Origin: a virus
Virus record (IMG/VR): IMGVR_UViG_3300032753_000159
Location: 1 to 24,378 of that record
Direction: 5' to 3' (one strand)
Length of the DNA: 24,378 nt
The notes under the pieces were generated by a model. The model did not search any database. It was not told where the DNA came from and saw only the letters and a program-made list of their open reading frames with translations. The position numbers and the translations under genes were made by a program. Positions 6,183 through 14,098 of the stretch are shown here, one piece after another; position 1 is the first letter of the stretch, and each line of letters begins with the position of its first letter.

Positions 6183-8078
6183 TTAGAATGACAAGTCGCC
6201 TTGACCGAATTGGAACTTTCGTTCTTTACCGCCACTACCAAAAGAACTAAGAGGAGGACGTTCTTTAGTACTATCTACGCCATACTTTTTATCTTGTTCT
6301 TTAGTCTTAGCAGTTTGTGTTTCCATGAAATCTTTAGAAGATTTAGAGAACATCAATGGATATTCTGTCTTATCTAAATTTTCTCTATCAGCTCCAATTC
6401 TACGATTTAAGTTACGTACAGCATCATCTTGACGGTCTTTAAGAACACCAACAAGAGACTGAGGGCTTAGAGATTTATCATAGATACCTACAAACATTTT
6501 TTCTAAGTATTGGTTTATACGCCCACCGCCTGAAGCAGCAGCATCTTGTAAGCCTAAAGTAGCTAGTTCTTTAGCAAGAATAGCAACATCTTCTGTATAC
6601 TTATTATCTTTATTTGTAGAAACGTTATCCAATAAGTTTTTAGTTAAGCCGCCAGCACTTCCCACAAGAGAAGCAATAGTACCTACGGCACTTGGATTCT
6701 TAGCAATTAAATCAGAAACTTTTTCAGTTTGCTTCAATACATCAAAGTCTCCTGCAATAGCAACTTTAGCTTTAGCACCTTGTCCTACTAATTTATTAGG
6801 AGGAATAGCAAACTCTTTACCTACCTGAGCAATATCACCAATCTGCTTTTGAATAGGCATAGACACATCTTCATACATTTGCTCTACGTCAGCCTTTTTA
6901 TTTGCTTTAGCAGTTTCATAAGAAACATCACCAACTTTACCACCACCAGACAAGTTCTTGGTAATCGCTTGCCCAACAGTAACTTTACCTTGTAAATCAG
7001 GATTAGCAGCAATTACTTTATCACTTAATACATCTTTAACAGGAGTATCAGAATCAGCTTTAACTAACTTCTTAGCATCTGTGTCTCCGAATCTCCACCA
7101 TAAGTCTTTATTAGCATTAGTAGGAGATAAACCAGCAGCAGAAATTTCTTTACTAATTTGTTGTTCGTGAATCTTAGCAGCTTTATCTTGTGCGTCTTTA
7201 TTTCCTTTAAGTTTAGAAAACTCAGGTAATGAAGGGTCTTCTTCACGGATTTTATCGTAAGTACCTTTAGTAAGGCCATACTTACCGACAGCAGAAGATG
7301 TTTTACTTTCAGCATTATAAGCAGCATCTCCTTTAAAACCCCCAGATTCAACACCAGCACGAGAAGATAAGAAATCTCCTTCTTCCCCAGATACTGTAGC
7401 AGCAGCTTTTCCACCTTTTTGATACTTAGGAATAACACCAGTATCTCTAGTAATTTTTTCTTGTTCTGTTAAAGGAATACCATTTTTAGCTTTAGCCTCA
7501 ATACGATTTAATTCTACTCTTAAATCTCTTGTATCCATTAAATCTTGACGATTATCAGCAGAGATTGCTACTTGCTGTGCTTGAATATTTTGACTGGCTG
7601 TTCTTGAAACATTAGTCAACAAAGCTTTAGCTTTTTGAACTCCTTCTGGAGTGTCACCAAACTGTTTAACAGCATTTGCTAATTGTAGCTGAGTAGCTTC
7701 ATCAATACCAGCAGCCCCAATAGCAGAAATTAAATCAGATTGTGTAGTAGCCCCTTGAACTAATTGTCCAGCATAAGCAAGCTTTCCTTCTTTTACTTTA
7801 AGGTCATTTAATGCTTGTGTCTGAGTAGCCTCAGAAAGACTACCAGCTTGTTTTTGTAGTTTGTAAGCAGCAGAGTTTAGTCCTTTACTTTGAAGCATCC
7901 CAGCAGCTTGATTAAGAGTAGCTGCTTGTTTAATAGGGTCTTTAATTTCTTCAGGTGTTTGACCTGCGTAAGCTTGTTTAAGGATATCCTGCGAAGCAAC
8001 ATCTTCTTGAACACCTTTCATTGCTTCGTAACCAGAAGCAAAAGATTCAACGGCAGTAGGTCCATATGATGTAGGCAT
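6183..8078 (-). CDS. internal virion protein with lytic transglycosylase-like domain
   Basis: This 631-residue protein is mainly helical and Ala/Gln/Lys-rich. Residues about 234-345 look like an SLT/lysozyme-like domain: a catalytic Glu244 in AGVESGG, SSAVGKYGLT (261-270), and a later helix-rich part containing WWRFGD. It would degrade peptidoglycan locally as the DNA is ejected, like T7 gp16 in role, although the domain here is internal rather than N-terminal. The flanking helical regions probably build the ejection apparatus. It lies 12 bases after the previous internal protein gene and 9 before the next. The transglycosylase call rests on motif spacing and is not certain. Confidence 0.75.
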   Translation of the reverse strand: MPTSYGPTAVESFASGYEAMKGVQEDVASQDILKQAYAGQTPEEIKDPIKQAATLNQAAGMLQSKGLNSAAYKLQKQAGSLSEATQTQALNDLKVKEGKLAYAGQLVQGATTQSDLISAIGAAGIDEATQLQLANAVKQFGDTPEGVQKAKALLTNVSRTASQNIQAQQVAISADNRQDLMDTRDLRVELNRIEAKAKNGIPLTEQEKITRDTGVIPKYQKGGKAAATVSGEEGDFLSSRAGVESGGFKGDAAYNAESKTSSAVGKYGLTKGTYDKIREEDPSLPEFSKLKGNKDAQDKAAKIHEQQISKEISAAGLSPTNANKDLWWRFGDTDAKKLVKADSDTPVKDVLSDKVIAANPDLQGKVTVGQAITKNLSGGGKVGDVSYETAKANKKADVEQMYEDVSMPIQKQIGDIAQVGKEFAIPPNKLVGQGAKAKVAIAGDFDVLKQTEKVSDLIAKNPSAVGTIASLVGSAGGLTKNLLDNVSTNKDNKYTEDVAILAKELATLGLQDAAASGGGRINQYLEKMFVGIYDKSLSPQSLVGVLKDRQDDAVRNLNRRIGADRENLDKTEYPLMFSKSSKDFMETQTAKTKEQDKKYGVDSTKERPPLSSFGSGGKERKFQFGQGDLSF

Positions 8079-8090
8079 AATTATTCCTTA

Positions 8091-8750
8091 TTAATATACT
8101 GGTTGTGATGTATCAGCTATGTACTGAGCTTGTATATCAGCAGGAACTGCTTGATTAGCTCCTTGAGATACTTGAGAAGAAGTATAGCCACCTAAATCAC
8201 TACCAAACCAAGAACTACCAGAGCTTCCTGAACTTCCAAACATACCGCTTAATCCTGAAGACAAACCACCTAGTCCAGAAGTAAGCTGACCAAGACTAGA
8301 AGCTTGTCTACCATAAGCAGCATTAGCAGCTTGTTGCTGAGCTAATCCTGCTGCTGCTGGGTTTTGTGCAGCACCTGATAACTGCATCAAGTTAGCAAGT
8401 TGTGCATTATAGTACTGACCAAAAGTATTTTGCCCTTGTTGCTGAAGAGCGTTAGCTTCTGCACCAGACTGAAGCATACCACTAGCAGCAGCACCTCGTT
8501 GAGACTGTTGTAGTCCTTGTTGAAGCTGTTGTTGATAACCAGGCTGAGCCATAGCTAATGCAGGATTATTTACTAACTGATTAAGCTGAGTAGCTGCTTG
8601 TCCACGGTAAGCACCATATGGGTCGTAAGTACCAGAAGTAGCAGGAACAGAGCCGCCTGAAGAACCTCCTCCACCGCCTCCACCAAACATACTATTTAAT
8701 CCTGAACCTATCCCTACTACGCTTGCTGCTACTCCTAATGATGCACCCAT
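8091..8750 (-). CDS. internal virion / DNA transfer protein, Gly-Gln-Ala-rich (219 aa)
   Basis: It starts with a hydrophobic Gly-rich segment (1-23) and an uninterrupted Gly/Ser linker (24-34). A helical region follows with YRGQAATQLNQLVNNP (48-63), PGYQQQLQQGLQQSQRGAAASGMLQSG in pieces (70-96) and YYNAQLANLMQLSGA (113-127). The 'GYQ..LQQG...R..AA.GML.SG' pattern is common in a family of phage virion proteins encoded beside ejection proteins, comparable in place to T7 gp14 or P22 gp7. The tail is Gly/Ser-rich. Function in DNA ejection is inferred from the composition and from two ejection-type genes downstream. Confidence 0.7.
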   Translation of the reverse strand: MGASLGVAASVVGIGSGLNSMFGGGGGGGSSGGSVPATSGTYDPYGAYRGQAATQLNQLVNNPALAMAQPGYQQQLQQGLQQSQRGAAASGMLQSGAEANALQQQGQNTFGQYYNAQLANLMQLSGAAQNPAAAGLAQQQAANAAYGRQASSLGQLTSGLGGLSSGLSGMFGSSGSSGSSWFGSDLGGYTSSQVSQGANQAVPADIQAQYIADTSQPVY

Positions 8751-8760
8751 GGTGATGTCC

Positions 8761-9207
8761 TTATATCATTTTGCTATACAGTTTTTCGATAAACGTATAA
8801 CCTAAATATTCAAATAACTTAGAATTATCTAAATGTACTTTTGTGCTATACATAACACGATGTACACCGATTGATTTTAAATACTGTTCAGCAAACTGAA
8901 ACAGTCGTATTCCAACCCTACCTTTACGTTCCTGTTTAGTAACGTAGTAAATATCTTCCACAGCAGTGATGCAAGATTTATAATGCAAATGTGGAGTAAT
9001 AACAAATATAATATAACCTATTAGGACACCATCTTTACGACAAGTAATTACTTTAGATAATCCTAGTTCTTCTAGTTTAAAATAAGACTCGTAATCTGGT
9101 TCTAATGGTACTGTCTTTGTGACAGAGAGTTCAGCATAATGGTCATCATAGTGCTCCTTCATCTCTTCAATGCAATTTGAATAAGCTTCTACTTGATATG
9201 TAACCAT
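8761..9207 (-). CDS. GNAT-family N-acetyltransferase
   Basis: A 148-residue protein with the GNAT fold signature: a central strand VLIGYIIFVI (61-70), an acceptor-side strand CITAVEDIYYVT (79-90), the acetyl-CoA pyrophosphate loop region QERKGRVGIRLF (92-103) leading into helix FAEQYLKSIG, and the late NSKLFEYLGYTF segment (128-139). AGGAGC from the end of the tail hub gene serves as its ribosome site. It lies between tail and ejection genes, where podoviruses often carry an acetyltransferase of unknown target. The substrate (a virion protein, a host protein or a small molecule) cannot be read from the sequence. Confidence 0.85.
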   Translation of the reverse strand: MVTYQVEAYSNCIEEMKEHYDDHYAELSVTKTVPLEPDYESYFKLEELGLSKVITCRKDGVLIGYIIFVITPHLHYKSCITAVEDIYYVTKQERKGRVGIRLFQFAEQYLKSIGVHRVMYSTKVHLDNSKLFEYLGYTFIEKLYSKMI

Positions 9208-9210
9208 TTT

Positions 9211-11286
9211 CTAGCTCCTGTATACTGTCGGTGAAACGCCTCCACCTTCTAATTCCCCAATTTCAAAATCAACTTCAGCAGCATCTAAACGTAATGGCTG
9301 ATTATCTGTACAGAGGAATTCCCAAGCTCTGCGTCTTCCTTGTCCTGTTTGATAAATCTGAGGACGAGACGCATTAAGGTTTACAGTACGGTAAGGAGAC
9401 CATGATTTATAATCATCATCAGTGTGGCGAATATTCATTATAGCAGGTTGTTTATCTCCTACAATTTCCACCCTATTGTAAAACTTACGCTTAGTAGTTC
9501 CATTATCAACAATGTCTGTAACAGCTCGATAATAGATTGGAGCACCTGCATCATTATAGTACGTATCTGACATAACGTAAATAGCACCTGTGTCATCATC
9601 TAAAAGATAGTAAGATAAACCATCTCCTGAGAAATAACTAGGTCTGAAATACTGTTCACCATAGATACCAGGAGCACCTGAGTTTTCATCACCCTTAGCC
9701 CACATAGTCCATTGATACCACATCTTTTCAGATACGTCGTATACTATTGTAACATTTAAATCGTGTAAAGTCAAGACATAAAATGGATGACCGTTGTATC
9801 TTAAAGTATAGGCTTTTACGTCTTTTAAGTTACTATTATTGAGAACACGGTCAATATAGACAGTAGAAAGCTTAACTGGAGATACCCCATCTACACCATA
9901 TACACCAGTACCTGTAGTCTTAGAAATACCAACAAATAACACAGTATTCTCAAAACTAACAATAGAATCACCATTAGCACAACCTACTTCAAATTTGTAA
10001 GAAGGAGCAGCAGCTAAGGGAGAACCTGGGAATGTACCATAATCATAGAAGAAGTCAGTAGACCATTGTCCATGAGCTAGGATATAGTTTAAATGCTTAG
10101 AAATACCTACTAAGTTATCTGGTTCAGATTCTGCTGTAACATAGTCTAAAGCATTCCAATGAGTAGGGTCTCCTACATCACAGTTGTACAATCTACCTGT
10201 TACAGTGCCTACAACAATGTAAGAATCTAAGAATACTACTCCAGGGACTAAAGGACCTGCAGGGAAGCCTTGTAATAACGCTGTAGCAGTGGCTCCAGAG
10301 CCTCCTGTAGCCGTAAAAGTACCTGTCCATTGAATAACAGCAGTACCATCTAAACCAACTCCTCCAGTGCCTGTTAAACTGACAAACTGAACAGTAGCTG
10401 TGCCATCTGGTCCCGACCCTGAAGTAAAAGTAGGTTCAGAAGCTCCTGTAGTGCCTGCTGCTGTACATACATACAGATAACCAGAAGAAGTTACAAATTC
10501 TTGTCCTCTGAGAATATTCCAGCCTGATGCCCAAGCAGGGGCTACATCAGAGTTATTTATAGTAGGTTGGATTATTCCTGTAGTACCTGCTGATAAAACT
10601 ACATAAGAATTACTACTAGTAGTATAAGTAGCTCCTGTGCCTTTAAATGTGCTAGCTGTCCAAGTGTAGGTCGTAGCCCCTGAATCACCAATAGTAACAA
10701 CTAAGGTATCTGAAGATGTGTAACCTGAGCCACCATTAGTAATTGTAATTCCTGTAACTACACCACCTGTAGTCTGTACAGTACCTGTGGCTGTTGTACC
10801 GCCTCCAGAAGGAGCTGAGAAGGTAACGTATGGGGTTATGTAGCCTGTACCGCCAGTAAGGATAGTAGTTGTTACAATAGTATCATCTTTAATCTGACTA
10901 AATGCTCCAGTAGAGCCATTTACTAAATAACCATTAGTTTGATTATGTAGGAATAAGTAATTACTGTCTAATGTCTGAACAAAGTAACAAGTCACAATAG
11001 GACCTGTTAAAGTACCGACTACTGTAGAAGTATATGTTGTAGGGTCTACTTTATATAAGACATTATTAATAACAAGATACAACAAACCTTTAAATAGATA
11101 AATACCTTGACCATCTCCAGCAGGTAAAGCAGGAGTTATTGTAGGTGTTATTAATCCAGGACGTTTAATAAACTCACGCATTTGATTGCGTGTTTCAAAG
11201 TAACCATTGACGCACTTAGAGTCTGTGTTTAATCTACCATCCCTTGTTTCTACAGGCTGAGATAATGGAATTCTTTGAATTGGCAT
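9211..11286 (-). CDS. P22 gp10-like tail hub / packaged-DNA stabilisation protein with inserted repeats
   Basis: Both ends of this 691-residue protein match the style of P22 gp10 (tail needle adaptor that closes the portal exit): MPIQRIPL at the N-terminus, a VNGYFE/KRPGL segment (26-45), then SEPDNLVGISKHLNYILAHG (387-406) with an FDYG-like follow-up, and a C-terminal LRLDAAEVDFEIGELEGG. P22 gp10 is about 470 residues; the extra length is an insertion at about 137-342 made of Gly/Thr-rich beta modules, including two GTTG...EP-type units (233-241, 278-288) and ITNGGSGYT (182-190). The gene follows a gp4-like gene by one base, as expected for a P22-type tail. Homology is from memory. Confidence 0.78.
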   Translation of the reverse strand: MPIQRIPLSQPVETRDGRLNTDSKCVNGYFETRNQMREFIKRPGLITPTITPALPAGDGQGIYLFKGLLYLVINNVLYKVDPTTYTSTVVGTLTGPIVTCYFVQTLDSNYLFLHNQTNGYLVNGSTGAFSQIKDDTIVTTTILTGGTGYITPYVTFSAPSGGGTTATGTVQTTGGVVTGITITNGGSGYTSSDTLVVTIGDSGATTYTWTASTFKGTGATYTTSSNSYVVLSAGTTGIIQPTINNSDVAPAWASGWNILRGQEFVTSSGYLYVCTAAGTTGASEPTFTSGSGPDGTATVQFVSLTGTGGVGLDGTAVIQWTGTFTATGGSGATATALLQGFPAGPLVPGVVFLDSYIVVGTVTGRLYNCDVGDPTHWNALDYVTAESEPDNLVGISKHLNYILAHGQWSTDFFYDYGTFPGSPLAAAPSYKFEVGCANGDSIVSFENTVLFVGISKTTGTGVYGVDGVSPVKLSTVYIDRVLNNSNLKDVKAYTLRYNGHPFYVLTLHDLNVTIVYDVSEKMWYQWTMWAKGDENSGAPGIYGEQYFRPSYFSGDGLSYYLLDDDTGAIYVMSDTYYNDAGAPIYYRAVTDIVDNGTTKRKFYNRVEIVGDKQPAIMNIRHTDDDYKSWSPYRTVNLNASRPQIYQTGQGRRRAWEFLCTDNQPLRLDAAEVDFEIGELEGGGVSPTVYRS

Positions 11287-11287
11287 A

Positions 11288-12037
11288 TTAGTTAGGTTGT
11301 CCGAAGGTTACGTTAGCCATACGAAGGTCAGCTTGGAAGAATGTAGATACAGATTCCACGTCCCAGTCTGTAAGCTCTTCACGGTATGATTTAGCTCTCA
11401 TTGCTATCTCTTGACGATGCCCTGCAGGTAAAGAGTATTCAATAGCGAGCTGGTCAGCTAAGTTCCAAACAAGTGTATTAAACCACTCCACAGGAAAGTT
11501 AGGTACTGAAGAACCGTAGTTAATGTCTTGAATAGGCTGTTGAGCCATGAAGTACAAGTCATATTGTAGAGCAGCATTGTAGTCAGGAGTCAAGTAAACA
11601 TACATATTACCTGTGTTCTGACGAATCTCATAGTAAATAGAGTTAGCTACACCAGTGCTAAACTTAGAACCTAATGTCTTATACTCTTGTTGGCTAAGGA
11701 GCTGAACAGGGGTATCAATAGGAGGTGTTACAGTAGTCTGACGTAACCAAGCCTGAATAACCTTCAAAGGCTTGTCAGCATCTAAGTCTACTGTAGGATT
11801 CTGTGAGATAGGACCAATAGAGTACTGAGTCTGTCCGTTAACTAAAGGAAGGACTAATTGGTTGACTGTCCATAGCTTTAGACCTTCAGTCTGCATCTGC
11901 TTAACAAAGAGATTCAAAGCTAAAGAAGCATTAGCCACAGTCTCTGAATCAGGAGTAGAACCAAGCTCAAGCACTCCCAATTTCCTCAAGGCCAGAGATA
12001 TTATTTGGTCACGAGTAACGCTAAAAACAGATGACAT
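11288..12037 (-). CDS. P22 gp4-like head-tail adaptor protein
   Basis: The N-terminal helix RDQIISLALRKLGVLELG (9-26), followed by a second helix NASLALNLFVKQMQTEGLKLW (about 36-56), is the pattern of P22 gp4-type adaptors that dock beneath the portal. A beta-rich middle and a C-terminal helical part with FNTLVWNLADQLAIEYSLP (about 186-204) complete a 249-residue protein, longer than P22 gp4 (about 166). It is directly followed by the gp10-like gene, which is strong contextual support. I see no sign of the peptidoglycan hydrolase activity described for P22 gp4. A T7 gp11-like tubular protein is the alternative. Confidence 0.75.
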   Translation of the reverse strand: MSSVFSVTRDQIISLALRKLGVLELGSTPDSETVANASLALNLFVKQMQTEGLKLWTVNQLVLPLVNGQTQYSIGPISQNPTVDLDADKPLKVIQAWLRQTTVTPPIDTPVQLLSQQEYKTLGSKFSTGVANSIYYEIRQNTGNMYVYLTPDYNAALQYDLYFMAQQPIQDINYGSSVPNFPVEWFNTLVWNLADQLAIEYSLPAGHRQEIAMRAKSYREELTDWDVESVSTFFQADLRMANVTFGQPN

Positions 12038-12038
12038 A

Positions 12039-12266
12039 TTAGCTTCCTAAAAGGACTTTAATGGCTTTATCAATGCCGATGGTTTGTGCGATAATGACAG
12101 CTAGAGCACCGATTGCAAGCCATTTAATCTGAGATAAATTCTTTTCAATGGAGTGCATAGTAGAGGTTAAGTCAATAGTTGTTTCACGAAGTTCTTTGAT
12201 GTCTTCAGCGTGATTAGCTTGGGTGACTTCAAGGCGTACTACACGGGTCTCTAGTTGGTCTGACAT
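12039..12266 (-). CDS. coiled-coil protein with C-terminal membrane segment (XhlA-like)
   Basis: A 75-residue protein: residues about 4-46 form a predicted coiled coil (LETRVVRLEVTQANHAEDIKE and onwards), followed by a transmembrane segment at about 49-66 (WLAIGALAVIIAQTIGI). This layout resembles XhlA/hemolysin-type phage proteins and other short coiled-coil membrane proteins sometimes annotated as holins. It lies among tail genes, about 10 kb from the clear lysis cassette, so it may instead act in virion assembly, in early membrane association or as an accessory lysis factor. Only one base separates it from the adaptor gene. Confidence 0.7.
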   Translation of the reverse strand: MSDQLETRVVRLEVTQANHAEDIKELRETTIDLTSTMHSIEKNLSQIKWLAIGALAVIIAQTIGIDKAIKVLLGS

Positions 12267-12270
12267 GATG

Positions 12271-12420
12271 TTATTCTTGTGGTTCTAAAGGAGGAGTTAC
12301 TAAAGCAACTTGTTGTTGGAGTTTTTGCAGCAAAGGATAAGCACCTGACTCTGTAGGTAGTTGTCCTACTACACGGATGATGAATGCTGCTTCGTTATCT
12401 TCTAATGTAAATGTTTTCAT
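12271..12420 (-). CDS. small acidic protein of unknown function (49 aa)
   Basis: I place the start at ATG 12420 (MKTFTLEDNEAAFIIRVVGQ), because AAAAGGAAATAAT precedes it. The longer reading would begin inside the end of the upstream spike gene. The 49 residues continue with LPTESGAYPLLQKLQQQ and an acidic, Pro-rich tail. Small proteins with this 'LxxNEAxFIxxVLGxLPTxSGAxPLLxKL' style occur in other phages next to tail genes; function unknown. It is 4 bases ahead of the coiled-coil membrane protein gene. Confidence 0.75.
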   Translation of the reverse strand: MKTFTLEDNEAAFIIRVVGQLPTESGAYPLLQKLQQQVALVTPPLEPQE

Positions 12421-12431
12421 ATTATTTCCTT

Positions 12432-14084
12432 TTAATTTCCAGTCACGTTCCACTGAGTACCGTTCCAAGTAAATGTCTTTGTAACATAGTTGGTACTATA
12501 TACAGGATTAAGAACATTATCTGCTGTTGCTACAAGTTGAATAGGATATGTACCAGCAGTCCCGTTACCATCTTTAATAGTAAAAGTATAACCAGGAGGC
12601 ACGTTAGAAGGAGGAGTAACTTGGATAGAAGTACTTCCTTGGTTGGTAATGATTACTAAATCTTCTGCTCCAGTCATGGTGTAATTAGCAGTTTTAATAA
12701 CAGTAGCTTTATCAACACGACCTACATTTAATGCAGAAGTACCTACACCATTAAAATAATTATTTTTAGCGTCTACTTCATTATTTGTACCGCTAATAAT
12801 AATACCTTGATAACAATAGCTTCCTGAAGGATTCGATGAATTAATTGCACCGCCTACTAAGTTATTTGATATATATGTACCAGATGAGTTATCTACATAA
12901 ATACCACAAGAATAACTAGGGTCTCCTCCTGCTGTTAAATTTCCAGTATTATAAGCAGTAATAGTATTATCTGAAATAACACCCCCTTGTATATGTCTTA
13001 AAAATATACCACTTCCGAGAGTATTTGAAATAATATTACCAGCAATATTAAAATCAGTAAACGTTGGTTGAATACCATAAGGATTATAAGAACCTATAGC
13101 TTGATATCCAAATATCTCTACGTTAAAGCAATTATTTGAAATATTAACCATTATTGCATATTGGCCGTCTGATTGAGGTTGGATTAATATACCAGGAGAT
13201 TGATATGAAGCACCATCAAAAAAGTTATTAGTTATTCTTACTTGAGATAAAATTGCATTAGGGTTTAAAAAAATATTATTATAAGAATTACCTCCAATAT
13301 AACAACTATCAATTAAAAGACCTTCACAAGTATTTACACGTATTCCTTGCTGTGACCCTGCATTTGCACCAGGTATTGTATAGGATTGTGCTCCTTTATC
13401 CGTAGTTGTAATAGTAACAGTTTGAGGACCAGCATTAGAACCACCAAGATAACAATTTGTAATTTCAACTAATTGAGTATAAGCAGTAGAACCAATGTAA
13501 ATACAAGAAACACCTTCTTGAGCTGCTGAGGTTGCAAAAGTATTCCAGCATCCTTGTATATTACATTTATTAATTTTAATTATTGAACCTTGTTGAATAT
13601 TAATACCAAAAGGTAAACGCCACATCCAGCATTCTTCAATAATAGCCGATTGTGCATTTCCAAAGTTAATGTGAGCACCTGATGTAGCAAGGTAATCTAA
13701 AGATGTAAAACCTACTGCTGGTAAGTCGCCGTGCCAAAACCAAAAACCAGTAATTAAAGCAGCTCCTGCGTTTGTAAAATGAAGAGTATCTCCATAATTA
13801 CCAAAACGTCGAATAATAGTATTGTTAACACCAGCACCGATAAATTGTTGATTTACTAAACCATTTAATGTAGCAGAAACTAAAAATGTCCCTGTAGGAA
13901 AATTAATTGTTCCTCCAATGCCAGCAGCAGTAATAGCATTTTGAATCGCTGCTGTGCTGTCTGTAGCACCAGTAGGGTCAGCACCAAAATCTAAAATATT
14001 AAGAGTTTGCTGTAGCTTTTGGTTTATTGGTAGATTAACAGCACCTGTAAAGGGTTGTTCAAATTTTGGAATTAGTGTTGTCAT
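12432..14084 (-). CDS. beta-helix tailspike-like protein without the N-terminal anchor
   Basis: A 550-residue protein. After a short N-terminal lead, residues about 31-75 show the Pectate_lyase_3 start: LDFGADPTGATDSTAAIQNA (31-50), then a GGTINFPTGTFLVSA strand pair and IGAGVNNTII. Many short Asn/Ile/Gly-rich turns follow (ISNNxx, ITNCYLGG, IRITNNFF types) to about residue 450, giving a right-handed parallel beta-helix. The C-terminus (about 465-550) is a beta domain ending TFTWNGTQWNVTGN. Such proteins bind or depolymerise surface polysaccharide. Unlike the two upstream fibres it lacks the shared anchor domain, so it may attach through one of them. Confidence 0.85.
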   Translation of the reverse strand: MTTLIPKFEQPFTGAVNLPINQKLQQTLNILDFGADPTGATDSTAAIQNAITAAGIGGTINFPTGTFLVSATLNGLVNQQFIGAGVNNTIIRRFGNYGDTLHFTNAGAALITGFWFWHGDLPAVGFTSLDYLATSGAHINFGNAQSAIIEECWMWRLPFGINIQQGSIIKINKCNIQGCWNTFATSAAQEGVSCIYIGSTAYTQLVEITNCYLGGSNAGPQTVTITTTDKGAQSYTIPGANAGSQQGIRVNTCEGLLIDSCYIGGNSYNNIFLNPNAILSQVRITNNFFDGASYQSPGILIQPQSDGQYAIMVNISNNCFNVEIFGYQAIGSYNPYGIQPTFTDFNIAGNIISNTLGSGIFLRHIQGGVISDNTITAYNTGNLTAGGDPSYSCGIYVDNSSGTYISNNLVGGAINSSNPSGSYCYQGIIISGTNNEVDAKNNYFNGVGTSALNVGRVDKATVIKTANYTMTGAEDLVIITNQGSTSIQVTPPSNVPPGYTFTIKDGNGTAGTYPIQLVATADNVLNPVYSTNYVTKTFTWNGTQWNVTGN

Positions 14085-14098
14085 GTTTAAACCTTTTA

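Noticed and set aside
7064-7438. A 124-codon - strand frame inside the transglycosylase-like protein
   Set aside because: It lies in another frame of a long, well-supported gene, with Leu/Lys-rich random-looking composition and no recognisable motif.
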